The position numbers and the translations under genes were made by a program. A DNA stretch of 64,000 bases from Planctomycetota bacterium (GTDB lineage Bacteria; Planctomycetota; PUPC01; DSUN01): contig DAOOIT010000016.1 of assembly GCA_035384565.1 (NCBI GenBank), forward strand, positions 39,903-103,902, in the 5' to 3' direction. Below the pieces are notes generated by a model, which saw nothing but the letters and a program-made list of their open reading frames with translations, was not told the DNA's origin and ran no database searches. Shown piece by piece: positions 31,991-40,546 of this stretch; positions within the stretch are counted from its first letter, which is position 1; each line of letters begins with the position of its first letter.

Positions 31991-32710
31991 TCACACGACG
32001 CCGCTCGGCATGTAGAGCAGCCGCGAACAGCTCGGGCACTTGACGATCTTGCGGCCCGCGCGCAGCGTGTGCGAGAGCTGGGGCGGGAGCTGCATGAAGC
32101 AGCCCTGGCACGAGTTGCCGACAACCGGGGCCAGGGCCGAGGAGCCCTTCTTCTGGGCGATCCGCTCGTACTCGCCGAGCAGGGCGGGCTCTACCCTGGC
32201 CACAGCGGCCTGCCGCGCCTCCTGAAGCTCCGCGATCTGCTCGTCGAGCTGGCCCACATCGGCCGACACGCCCTTGGCTTCCTCGGCGTGCTGACGCTCG
32301 AGCTGGGCGATGCCGCGCTCGAGCTCTCGCGCGTCGCTCTCGAGTTCCTCCACGTCCGCCATCATCGCCAGCAGGTCGTCCTCGATGCGCGACGCATCCG
32401 CCTTCTTCGCGGCGATCTCGTGCTGGAACGCCGTGTACTCTTTGTTGGTGCGCGCGGTGTTGAGCTGCGTGGTGAGCTTCTCGGTCTCCTGTTCGGCGGC
32501 GCGGAGGTCCACCTCGCGGGCGTGGATCTGGGTGCGGAGCTGCTTTACGCTCGCGCGCTTCTCCTCCAGGGCCTGCCGTTGCTGGGCGAGGTGGGTCTCG
32601 ATGTGGCGCAGGGCGACGGGAAGCAGGTCCTTCTGCGCGGTGAGCTTGTCAATCTTGCTGTCGATGCTGTGCAGGCTCAGCAGGGCGTCAATCTCGGGGC
32701 TGTTGGGCAT
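31991..32710 (-). CDS. Coiled-coil C4-type zinc-ribbon protein (CT398/CdsZ-like)
   Basis: 239 residues. A long antiparallel coiled coil occupies about 1-180, including ALLSLHSIDSKIDKL and KKADASRIEDDLLAMM. The tail is a zinc ribbon with SCQGCFMQLP and KCPSCSRLLY (four cysteines in two CxxC pairs). This is the architecture of the PF02591 family. The chlamydial member (CT398/CdsZ) binds RNA-polymerase- or secretion-related partners; the role here is not known. It begins 13 bases after rpoD and probably belongs to the dnaG-rpoD transcript, as in other PVC genomes. Confidence 0.85.
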   Translation of the reverse strand: MPNSPEIDALLSLHSIDSKIDKLTAQKDLLPVALRHIETHLAQQRQALEEKRASVKQLRTQIHAREVDLRAAEQETEKLTTQLNTARTNKEYTAFQHEIAAKKADASRIEDDLLAMMADVEELESDARELERGIAQLERQHAEEAKGVSADVGQLDEQIAELQEARQAAVARVEPALLGEYERIAQKKGSSALAPVVGNSCQGCFMQLPPQLSHTLRAGRKIVKCPSCSRLLYMPSGVV

Positions 32711-32723
32711 GCAGGGTTCCTGT

Positions 32724-34358
32724 CTACTTCAATATGTCCTCCATGAACCCCTCCAGCTTCCGGCTGCGGATGGGGTGCTGGAGCTTTCGAATGGCTTTGG
32801 CCTCGATCTGCCGGACGCGCTCGCGGGTGACGCGGAAGCGCCGGCCGACCTCTTCGAGGGTGTAGGTGTAGCCGTCGCCGATGCCGTAGCGGAGCTTGAT
32901 GATCTCGCGCTCGCGGTACGTCAGGGTGTCGAGGACCGAGTGAATCTTGTCCTTGAGCATTTCGTGGGTGGCCGCACTCACGGGGTTCTCGGCGTTCTCG
33001 TCCTCGATGAAATCGCCGAAGTAGCTGTCCTCGCTCTCGCCGATCGGGCGGTCGAGCGAGATGGGGTGCTTGGAGATCTTGAGCACGCGGCGCGCCTCTT
33101 CCATCGAGATGTCGGCCTCGGCCGCGATCTCGTCCACCGTGGGGTCGCGGCCCAGCTCCTGCACCAGGCGCTTGCTGACGTTGCGCAGCTTGCTCATCGT
33201 CTCCATCATGTGCACGGGGATGCGGATGGTGCGCGCCTGGTCGGCGATGGAGCGGGTGATGGCCTGGCGGATCCACCAGGTGGCGTAGGTGGAGAACTTG
33301 TAGCCGCGGCGGTACTCGTACTTTTCCACGGCCTTCATCAGGCCGGTGTTGCCTTCCTGGATCAGGTCGAGGAACGACAGGCCGCGGTTGCGGTACTTCT
33401 TGGCGATGGAGACGACGAGGCGCAGGTTGCCGCCGGAGAGCTTGCGCTTGGCCTGCTCGTAGCCCATGAAGCGCTCGGTGATGGCAGCCACGCGGCGCCG
33501 AAGCTGCTCGCGGTCCTCCAGGCACTCCTCCTCGAGCTGCGCGAGGTCCTCCTCGAGGCCCCGGATGCGCGCTCCGTCGCCATCGTTCGCGTTCTGCACC
33601 AGCCGGTCGCGCAGCTCGGCGCAGCGGTCCATCCGCTCGCTCAGCTCCTGGAGGTTGCGCATCATCGGCTGGATCTTGTCTATGTTGATGTTGAGTTCTT
33701 CGAGCAGCGCCACGGCCTTGCGGCGGCGCGAGCGCAGGCGGGCCAGCGCCTGGGCCCTCTCGCTGGGGCTGCTGCCGGGCCGGTTGATGATGCGGTAGTC
33801 GGCCTTGTTGCGCTCGTGGATCTTGCGCAGCGTGGCCAGGTTGAGCGGCAGCAGGCGCATGATCTCGTCGCGGCCCACCTCCACCGCCGTCGAGAGGCGC
33901 AGGGTGCGGTCGAACGGCAGCTTGCCGCTCTGCACGTCCTCAAGGATCCGGATGCCGGTGCGCAGTGAGTAGTCGGATTCGAGCACCTTGGTGCGGTAGC
34001 GTTTGCGCGTGACCTCGATCTTCTTGGCGAGAGAGATCTCCTCCTCGCGGCTCAGCAGGGGGATTTCGCCCATCTGCGTGAGGTACATGCGCACGGGGTC
34101 ATCTATGCGGTCCGCGACCTCCTCCTCTTCGACCTCTTCGAGGACGTCCGGCTCCTCCTCCTTCGCGGCGCCCGGCTCCTCGGATTCGTCGAGGATATCA
34201 ATCCCCATCTCGTCGAGGGTCATGAGGATCTTGTCAATCTTGTCGGGCGACACGGCGTCCTCGGGGAGCAGGTCGTTGAGCTCCTCGTAGGTGACGAAGC
34301 CCTTTTCCTTGCCCCTCTCGACGAGGAGTTTCAGGCTTTCATCGAGCGTGGTCGGCAT
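32724..34358 (-). CDS. rpoD: Primary RNA polymerase sigma factor (sigma-70)
   Basis: 544 residues from the ATG at 34358; a GTG four codons upstream is adjacent to AGGA and is an alternative. Region 1.1 (ESLKLLVERGKEKGFVTYEEL), acidic linker, region 1.2 (DPVRMYLTQMGEIPLL), a non-conserved insert, then regions 2 (NLRLVVSIAKKYRNRGLSFL, YKFSTYATWWIRQA), 3 and 4 (TYREREIIKLRYG, VTRERVRQIEAKA) are all present. It is the housekeeping sigma factor and fits the many TTGACA/TATAAT-like promoters seen in this window. It lies 27 bases after dnaG, the usual macromolecular-synthesis arrangement. Confidence 0.95.
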   Translation of the reverse strand: MPTTLDESLKLLVERGKEKGFVTYEELNDLLPEDAVSPDKIDKILMTLDEMGIDILDESEEPGAAKEEEPDVLEEVEEEEVADRIDDPVRMYLTQMGEIPLLSREEEISLAKKIEVTRKRYRTKVLESDYSLRTGIRILEDVQSGKLPFDRTLRLSTAVEVGRDEIMRLLPLNLATLRKIHERNKADYRIINRPGSSPSERAQALARLRSRRRKAVALLEELNINIDKIQPMMRNLQELSERMDRCAELRDRLVQNANDGDGARIRGLEEDLAQLEEECLEDREQLRRRVAAITERFMGYEQAKRKLSGGNLRLVVSIAKKYRNRGLSFLDLIQEGNTGLMKAVEKYEYRRGYKFSTYATWWIRQAITRSIADQARTIRIPVHMMETMSKLRNVSKRLVQELGRDPTVDEIAAEADISMEEARRVLKISKHPISLDRPIGESEDSYFGDFIEDENAENPVSAATHEMLKDKIHSVLDTLTYREREIIKLRYGIGDGYTYTLEEVGRRFRVTRERVRQIEAKAIRKLQHPIRSRKLEGFMEDILK

Positions 34359-34385
34359 GGCGCCATGCACTCCTGTGGCCGGCGA

Positions 34386-36206
34386 TTACGGGACGGGCGC
34401 GCCGCTGGGGCGGCCCGCTCGACGCCGGTGAAGTTGCTGTATCGCGGCCAGGGCGCTCGGGTCGGCGCCCCGGGCCTGTTCCTTCAGTCGCTCGTACTCG
34501 GCCCGCTGCTGCCGCGCCTCGAGCCGGTCGAGGCAGTCCTGCACCGATTTCTCGGCCTTCCCCCCACCCCCCTCAAAGTCCAGCGTGGCGATGATGGCGC
34601 TCAGTTCCCGGTCCTGGAGCGTGGAGCTGAGCATCGCCGGGTCCACTTCGCCCTCCTGATCGTAGAGGAGCACGCACTGCTCGAAGATGCGGCGGAGGCG
34701 GCTGTCGCCGAAGCTCTCCGGGCCCACGCGCGCCAGCACGCAGGGGATCAGTTCGTTGGCGGCGAGCACGTGGCGGAGGATCCAGAGCTCCGCCCAGTCG
34801 AACTCCTGGGTACGGACTGGTTCCTGCTTCTGGGCGCTTCGCCGCTGCGCCCTGTGCAGCGCGGCGAGGCGCCGGCGCACGGCCTCGCGGTCCACCCGCG
34901 CGCGGGTGGCGATCGTCTCGGTGAGCAGGTCCGCCTTGGCCACGTTGGTGACTTGCGCCACGACGCGCAGCACCTCGTCCACCGCGCGGGCTCGCCCGTC
35001 GGTCGTGCCCATGTCGTGGTGTGCGCAGGCCAGGTCCACCTTGACCTCGAAGAGGTCCCTGGCGGCGTCGAGACGCGCGACGAAGGCCTCCGCCCCCTCC
35101 GCCACGAGGAAGTCGCAGGGGTCCATCCCCGCCGTGAGCGCGGGCACGCGCACGCTCAGGTCGGCGTCCGCGAAGACCTCGAGGCTGCGGTCCACGGCGG
35201 CCTCGCCGGCCGCATCGGCGTCGAAGAGCAGGATCACGGTGTCGGCGTACCGGCGGAGCAGCGTGATGTGCTCGCGCGTGAGGGCGGTGCCGAGCGTGGC
35301 GACGGCCCACGCGATGCCCTTCTGGTGGCACATCAGCGTGTCGGTGTAGCCTTCGGTGACGAGGATGCGGCGGCCCTTGATGGCCGCGTCGCGCGCCTTG
35401 TCGAGGCCGTAGAGGCAGCGGCTCTTGCTGAACAGCGGGGTTTCGGGCGAGTTGATGTACTTCACCTCGCTGTCGGCCAGGGTGCGCGCGCCGAAGGCGA
35501 TGACGCGGCCCTGCACATCGCAGATCGGGAACATCACCCGGTTGCGGAAGCGGTCGTAATGGCCCTTGCCGCCCTCGCGCGCGATGGCCAGGCCGGAGGC
35601 CACGAGCTCCTGGTCGGTGTAGCCGGCGGCGCGGGCGGCGCGGCCCAGGGCGTCCCAGGAATCCGGGGCGTAGCCGATGCGCCAGGCCTCGAGTGTCTCC
35701 GGCTCGAAGCCGCGCTGGCTCATGTAGCGGCGGGCGCCTTCGGCCTCGGGCGCCTGGGCGAACTGGCGGGCGTAGAAGCGCGCGGCCCAGGTGTGCAGAT
35801 CGTAGAGACGCGACTTGACGTCCTGGCTGACCCCGCTGCCTTCGCCGCGGCGGCCGAAGGTCTCGGGGATGGCAACGCCCACGGCCGCGGCCACGATCCG
35901 CACGGCCTCGGGGAAGTCCACCCGCTCGTGCTCGGCCACGAAGCTGAACACGTCGCCGGCCTTGCCACACCCGAAGCACTTGAACATCTGGCGCTCGGGA
36001 TTGACGATGAACGACGGCGTCTTCTCTGTGTGGAAGGGACACAGAGCCTTGAAGGTGCGCCCCGCCTTCTTCACCGTGACGTAGCGCGACACAATGTCCA
36101 CGATGTCAGCGGACCGCTTGACCGCCGCAAGGATGTCGTCGGAGATTCGCCCAGGCAATCTGGTTTCGCCCCTAGCCTGCTCGCAGGCGCGCCCGCGGGC
36201 AGCCAT
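34386..36206 (-). CDS. dnaG: DNA primase
   Basis: 606 residues. An N-terminal zinc-binding domain (CPFHTEKTPSF ... FKCFGC) is followed by the RNA polymerase core (RNRVMFPICDVQGRVIAFG) and Toprim motifs VTEGYTDTLM and DADAAG. The C-terminal region is helicase-binding-like. The ATG at 36206 lacks a clear ribosome-binding site and adds about 16 residues before the usual start. A TTG at 36158 (LPGRISDDIL) with AGGGG upstream is a credible alternative. It synthesises RNA primers for replication and heads the dnaG-rpoD-zinc ribbon cluster with its own promoter. Confidence 0.93.
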   Translation of the reverse strand: MAARGRACEQARGETRLPGRISDDILAAVKRSADIVDIVSRYVTVKKAGRTFKALCPFHTEKTPSFIVNPERQMFKCFGCGKAGDVFSFVAEHERVDFPEAVRIVAAAVGVAIPETFGRRGEGSGVSQDVKSRLYDLHTWAARFYARQFAQAPEAEGARRYMSQRGFEPETLEAWRIGYAPDSWDALGRAARAAGYTDQELVASGLAIAREGGKGHYDRFRNRVMFPICDVQGRVIAFGARTLADSEVKYINSPETPLFSKSRCLYGLDKARDAAIKGRRILVTEGYTDTLMCHQKGIAWAVATLGTALTREHITLLRRYADTVILLFDADAAGEAAVDRSLEVFADADLSVRVPALTAGMDPCDFLVAEGAEAFVARLDAARDLFEVKVDLACAHHDMGTTDGRARAVDEVLRVVAQVTNVAKADLLTETIATRARVDREAVRRRLAALHRAQRRSAQKQEPVRTQEFDWAELWILRHVLAANELIPCVLARVGPESFGDSRLRRIFEQCVLLYDQEGEVDPAMLSSTLQDRELSAIIATLDFEGGGGKAEKSVQDCLDRLEARQQRAEYERLKEQARGADPSALAAIQQLHRRRAGRPSGAPVP

Positions 36207-36269
36207 GCCGCCGGCTCGCTCGCCCCAGTCGAGTTTCCTGAATGCCCGGCGGTGAACGCTAACCCTGTA

Positions 36270-36298
36270 AGTTTACCACTATAATAGCGGGGAGTCAA
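36270..36298 (-). promoter_or_regulatory. Sigma-70-type promoter of the dnaG-rpoD cluster
   Basis: Minus strand TTGACT (36298-36293), a 17-base spacer, TAAACT (36275-36270). An additional TATTAT overlaps the spacer. The start would be near 36263. Confidence 0.65.
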
Positions 36299-36367
36299 AC
36301 GTGCCGCACAACTCTGCCCAACTGCCCGTCACTCACGGGCGCCGGCACCAGCGAGGCCGCCAGACGC

Positions 36368-36390
36368 AAGTCATTCAATGCGAATGACTT
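36368..36390. repeat. Palindrome AAGTCATTC-aatgc-GAATGACTT
   Basis: Perfect 9-bp arms, downstream of the HtrA gene and upstream of the dnaG promoter. It could end the HtrA transcript, but no T-run follows. The rest of 36299-36432 shows nothing recognisable. Confidence 0.6.
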
Positions 36391-36432
36391 ACAAGATGCG
36401 GCCGACCTCCAAGGAGTCTCACGACCTAGCAG

Positions 36433-37860
36433 TCAGCGCACGGGGAGAATCGCGCGGTACAGGTGTCCGCGCCGGGCGATGAGCACGCGCACCTGACCGC
36501 CGCCGTCCTGCTCGAGCGCGACGGCGACTTGATCGAGGGTCTGCACGGCCACATCGCCCACGCGCAGGAGGACGTCGCCCCGCATGAGGCCGGCCTTGTC
36601 GCCCGGCCCGCCCGGCTCCAGCGCGGTGACGATCAGCCCCGCGGGCTCTCGGAAGCCGAACGACCGTGCGAGTTCGGCGGTCATCGGTTGAAGCGACAGG
36701 CCGAGCCGGGTGCGCGCCACCTCGGCCCCCGAGGGTTTCGGCGCGGCGGCCACGGTGACGCGAATGACCTGGTCCTTGCTGCCGCGTAAGACCCGCAGCG
36801 CCACGGTGTCGCCCACGTTCTTGTCCAGCATCTTCTTGAAGAACTGAAGCATGTCCGCCACAGGCACGGAGTCGACTGCGGTGATCAGGTCGCCCTCTGC
36901 CAGGCCGGCCCTGGCGGCGGGGCTGTCGGGGTCCACGCCCACGACGAGCACGCCGCTGTGCGCGGCCGCTTTGTGGCGCGCCATGTCCTCGGGGGTGAGG
37001 TCGCGGCCCCGCACGCCGATGTAGGTTTTCTTGATGAGGCGGTAGTTGAATAGGCCCTTGAGCACCTCGCGCACGCGGTCCACGGGGATGGCGAAGCCGA
37101 TGCCCTGGGCGTCGGCCCGGATGGCCACGTTGATGCCGATCAGCTCGCCCTCGATGTTCACCAGGGCGCCGCCGCTGTTGCCGGGGTTGATGGCCGCGTC
37201 GGTCTGCACCAGGCCGGCGTAGGCCTCGCGGCCCTCGAGGGTCACGGAGCGGTTCTTCGCGCTCACGACGCCCACCGTGACGGTGCTCTCGAGGCCGAAG
37301 GGGTTGCCGAGGGCGATCACGGTTTCGCCAATCATCAGGTCGTCGGAGCGGCCGAGGCGCAGCGCCGGCAGCGGCTTCTTGGCATTGAGCTCGATGAGGG
37401 CCAGGTCGCTCTCGGGGTCGCCCGAGAGCAGCTTGCCCTCGTACTTGCTGCCGTCGGCGAGCGTAACGTCAATCCGCGACGCCTTCCGCACCACGTGCTC
37501 GTTGGTGACCACGTGCCCCTCGGGGTCAATGATCACCCCCGAGCCCAGGCTGTGGGTGCGAAACTGCTGCGGGCGGGCAAACCGCTCGAAGTACTCGCTG
37601 AAGAACTGGTCGAAGAAGGGGTCGCGGAACTGGTAGAAGGGGTCGCCCTGCCGGACGACGATCTGCTCGGTGCTGATGTTGACGACGGACGGCCCGGCCT
37701 TCTCGACGGCTATCACGACGGGGGTGCGACGCGTGGCCTCATGCGCAGGGGCGAGCGCTCCCCCGAAGGCCCCGTCGGCCGTTGCCACGCACAAGGCGAA
37801 GAGCGGCCTGACGAGGCGATGCGCGGCACAGACTCGGGAACGGCAACGATGGTGGCTCAC
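36433..37860 (-). CDS. HtrA/Deg-type periplasmic serine protease with two PDZ domains
   Basis: 475 residues; GTG start at 37860, 13 bases after the previous stop. The signal region is LVRPLFALCVATADGAFGGA. The protease domain carries the complete triad: His122 (VTNEHVV), Asp152 (DPESDLALI) and Ser229 (NPGNSGGAL). Two PDZ domains follow (about 285-370 and 385-475; HSGVLVVGVDPDSPAARAGL and LIVTALEPGGPGDKAGL). It degrades or refolds misfolded envelope proteins. It is the last gene of the array that includes groESL, so it may be expressed with chaperones. Confidence 0.9.
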   Translation of the reverse strand: MSHHRCRSRVCAAHRLVRPLFALCVATADGAFGGALAPAHEATRRTPVVIAVEKAGPSVVNISTEQIVVRQGDPFYQFRDPFFDQFFSEYFERFARPQQFRTHSLGSGVIIDPEGHVVTNEHVVRKASRIDVTLADGSKYEGKLLSGDPESDLALIELNAKKPLPALRLGRSDDLMIGETVIALGNPFGLESTVTVGVVSAKNRSVTLEGREAYAGLVQTDAAINPGNSGGALVNIEGELIGINVAIRADAQGIGFAIPVDRVREVLKGLFNYRLIKKTYIGVRGRDLTPEDMARHKAAAHSGVLVVGVDPDSPAARAGLAEGDLITAVDSVPVADMLQFFKKMLDKNVGDTVALRVLRGSKDQVIRVTVAAAPKPSGAEVARTRLGLSLQPMTAELARSFGFREPAGLIVTALEPGGPGDKAGLMRGDVLLRVGDVAVQTLDQVAVALEQDGGGQVRVLIARRGHLYRAILPVR

Positions 37861-37873
37861 ATCTGGTCGCCGA

Positions 37874-40525
37874 TCACTGGGTCTTCGGGGCCTCTTCCTT
37901 GGCCTTGGGCGCTTCCTCCGCCTTGGCCTTCGGCTCCTCTTTCGTCGGGGCCTCGGCCTTTGGCTCTTCCTTCTTCGGGGTCTCAGCCTTTGGCTCTTCC
38001 TTCGTTGGGGCCTCGGCCTTCGGCTCGGGCTTCTTCTCGAGGTCGGCGAGCGACTTGGCGATGTCCTCGACCTTGCCCTTGGGCATCAGGAGGACCTGCT
38101 TGGCGTCGCCCTTGACGGCAGCGGAGCCGGGATCGTCCTTCTCGTCCGCAAGCGGCTTGCCGATCTTGAGGACCACGTCGGCCTTGTCCTTGACCTTCAC
38201 GGTGACGACAACCTCGGGCGGCTCCAGTCCGTGCTCGGCCAGGCTCTTGCCCTCGTAGTCAATGCAGCGGCGGCCCTTGAGGTCGTGCAGGGCGTCGAGC
38301 ACCTTCTTCACGGCGTCCTGATCGGCCTCGGCCTTCTTGGGTTTGGTGATGGCCCAGGTGTCTTTCTCCTTCTCGAGGACAATCTCGGGCTTGCCGCGAT
38401 GGGCGATGGTGAGCGACGTGGCGTCGGCCTCGGCGAAATCGGCAAGGGCGGTGGAGATGACCTCGGTGCGCAGGCTCTCGGCATCCCACGACTTGAGGGA
38501 GAAGACCAGTGTCCCGCCCTGCTCCATGCCGTACGTCGTTCCGTCCATCTTGCGGCTGACCAGGAGCGTCTTCGTGAAGGTCCTCTTTTCCTTGGCCTCC
38601 TTCTTTTCGTCCTTCTTGGCGTCCGCCTTGGCGTCGGGCGCCTTCTCGTCGGCCTTCGCTTCTTCCTCGACGGTGGCGGTGAGGCGGAGCGAGGGGGCGT
38701 CGAGGCCGTAGCGCTTGAGGTCCTCCGGCTTCGGGGTCTCGACGACGTACTCGTCGGCGCTCAGGTCGTTCATCGCGCCGAGGATGTTGTTGACGCTGTT
38801 CGCGTCGGCGTCGAGGGCCACGGGGCTGGTGAGTTTCCAAGCGCCGTCCTTCTTCTCGCAGGCCAGCTTGAGGGTGTCGCGCTCGATGGCGAGGCGGATG
38901 ACGGCGTCGGACTTGAAGTCGAAGACCCTGCGGTCGAGGACGGCCAGGTAGCCCTTGTCGAGCGCCTTGCCCAGGGCAGCGAGGGCCTCGACGCTGTCCT
39001 TCTCGTCGTACGCGGCGCCGTCGGGGGCCTTGCCGCCGACCACGTAGAGCAGCCCCGCCTGCCCATCGCGTTGGACGTAGCGTCCTTCCTCGAACTCCTT
39101 CTCCTTGGGCTTGTCCTTGGCCTCGTTCTTCGCGTCGTCCTTGCCCTTCTCCTTGGAGGCCTCCGTATCCTTCGCGGGCTCAGCAGCCTTCTCCTTCTTC
39201 ACGACGGCGCTGAAGGTGAGCTTGACCGGCGGCTGCGGCTTGACGCCGGGGGCGCCCATCGGCTCGCGGGCCAGGGTGACGACAGCCTCGGGCTGCTTGA
39301 GGTGCTCGAAGGCGGGGTCCTTCGGGTCGTCAATCCAGCGGGCGACCCGCAGGCGGCCCAGATGCCTGAGGACATCATTCGTGCCGCTCTGGTCCGCCTT
39401 CGCCTCCCGGGGCTTCGTGAGCTTCCAGTCCTTGTCTTTTCCCTCGCGGGTCACGGCCCAGGCCGTTCCGCCGCGCGCGATCTCGATGCCGCTCACCTCG
39501 GCGTCCTCGAAGCTCGCCACCTTGCGGTCACGAAGATCCTCGAGTTTCGGGGCCACCTCCGTGGCGAAATCCTTCTTGATCGTGAAGATGGTGGGCTCTT
39601 CGGCGCGCTTGGCGTAGAGCTGGTCCTTGAGTTTGTCGTCGCCCTCGGGGGCCTTGCCGACGAGGAGTTTCATCGTCGAGCCGTCCTCGGCCTTGACCTC
39701 GCAGGTGAGCTGGGGCTTGTCGAGGCCGTAGTCGGCGAGTTTCGAGGGGTCTTCGGAGATGAACTTCTCGACCTCGAGGTTGCGCGCCTTGGAGAGGAGG
39801 CTGGAGACCTTCGAGGCATCGGCGAGGTCGGCCACGGGGGCCTTCAGGCTCCAGGTCTTGCCGTCCTTCTGGAGCTCGAGGGTGCGCTCGGCGCTCACGA
39901 CGCGCACGGAGCTGGCCTTCTCAGGGTCGCGTTCGCGCTCGAAGACCTTCTTGTCGCGGAAGCCGTTCGGCTCTTTGTCGAGCTTCTCGATGAGGTCGTT
40001 GGCGACGACGAGCAGTCGCGGCTCGCCCTTGAGGCGGATGTAGGCCCGCTTTTCGTAGGATTTCTGGCCCTTGACTTCGGCGCCGACGGCGAACTCGTGC
40101 GCCTTGTCGCCGAGCCAGAAGGTGGCGGTGATGCGCGGCTCTTTGAGGCCGAACTTGGCCATCTCGTCGGGCGTGTCGGCGGCCGGCTGCACGAAGCTCT
40201 CGGCGGTGAGGTTCTTGAGGCCGTCGAGGATCGAGAGGACGGCGGAGCGGTCGGCGCGGGCGTCGTGAGGCTTGCGGAGCCGCCAGTTCTGTGCATCGGC
40301 CTTCTCGATGACGACGGTGTCCTTGCCGCGCGTGATCTCGAGCTTGGTCGCAAGGTCGCGCAGGGTGCGGTTCTTGTCGTCCTTCACGGGGAAGACGAGG
40401 CCGCGTTCCTTGAGGGCCTCGTCGGTGGTCGGGGCCGCCGACTCGACGAAGATCACGTAGGCGGCGAGAGCGAGGACGGCGACGCAGCCGCCCCCGAGGA
40501 GCAGGAGCATCTTCTTGAGGCCCAT
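37874..40525 (-). CDS. DUF4340-domain membrane-anchored protein
   Basis: 883 residues. One N-terminal membrane anchor (KKMLLLLGGGCVAVLALAAYVIF) is followed by repeated DUF4340-type beta/helix units containing WRLRKP, WSLKAPV, WKLTKPREAKAD, WKLTSPVALDAD and WAITKPKKAEADQ. Each unit reads as 'W.l..P..a.ad...v..il..l..l'. The tail (about 840-883) is a KEEPKAE repeat, probably disordered. GGAGGAAA lies 8 bases before the ATG. DUF4340 proteins regularly follow GldG-like ABC components and are thought to work with them outside the membrane; the exact role is unknown. Confidence 0.8.
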   Translation of the reverse strand: MGLKKMLLLLGGGCVAVLALAAYVIFVESAAPTTDEALKERGLVFPVKDDKNRTLRDLATKLEITRGKDTVVIEKADAQNWRLRKPHDARADRSAVLSILDGLKNLTAESFVQPAADTPDEMAKFGLKEPRITATFWLGDKAHEFAVGAEVKGQKSYEKRAYIRLKGEPRLLVVANDLIEKLDKEPNGFRDKKVFERERDPEKASSVRVVSAERTLELQKDGKTWSLKAPVADLADASKVSSLLSKARNLEVEKFISEDPSKLADYGLDKPQLTCEVKAEDGSTMKLLVGKAPEGDDKLKDQLYAKRAEEPTIFTIKKDFATEVAPKLEDLRDRKVASFEDAEVSGIEIARGGTAWAVTREGKDKDWKLTKPREAKADQSGTNDVLRHLGRLRVARWIDDPKDPAFEHLKQPEAVVTLAREPMGAPGVKPQPPVKLTFSAVVKKEKAAEPAKDTEASKEKGKDDAKNEAKDKPKEKEFEEGRYVQRDGQAGLLYVVGGKAPDGAAYDEKDSVEALAALGKALDKGYLAVLDRRVFDFKSDAVIRLAIERDTLKLACEKKDGAWKLTSPVALDADANSVNNILGAMNDLSADEYVVETPKPEDLKRYGLDAPSLRLTATVEEEAKADEKAPDAKADAKKDEKKEAKEKRTFTKTLLVSRKMDGTTYGMEQGGTLVFSLKSWDAESLRTEVISTALADFAEADATSLTIAHRGKPEIVLEKEKDTWAITKPKKAEADQDAVKKVLDALHDLKGRRCIDYEGKSLAEHGLEPPEVVVTVKVKDKADVVLKIGKPLADEKDDPGSAAVKGDAKQVLLMPKGKVEDIAKSLADLEKKPEPKAEAPTKEEPKAETPKKEEPKAEAPTKEEPKAKAEEAPKAKEEAPKTQ

Positions 40526-40546
40526 GGGCGATTTTCCTCCGAAGCG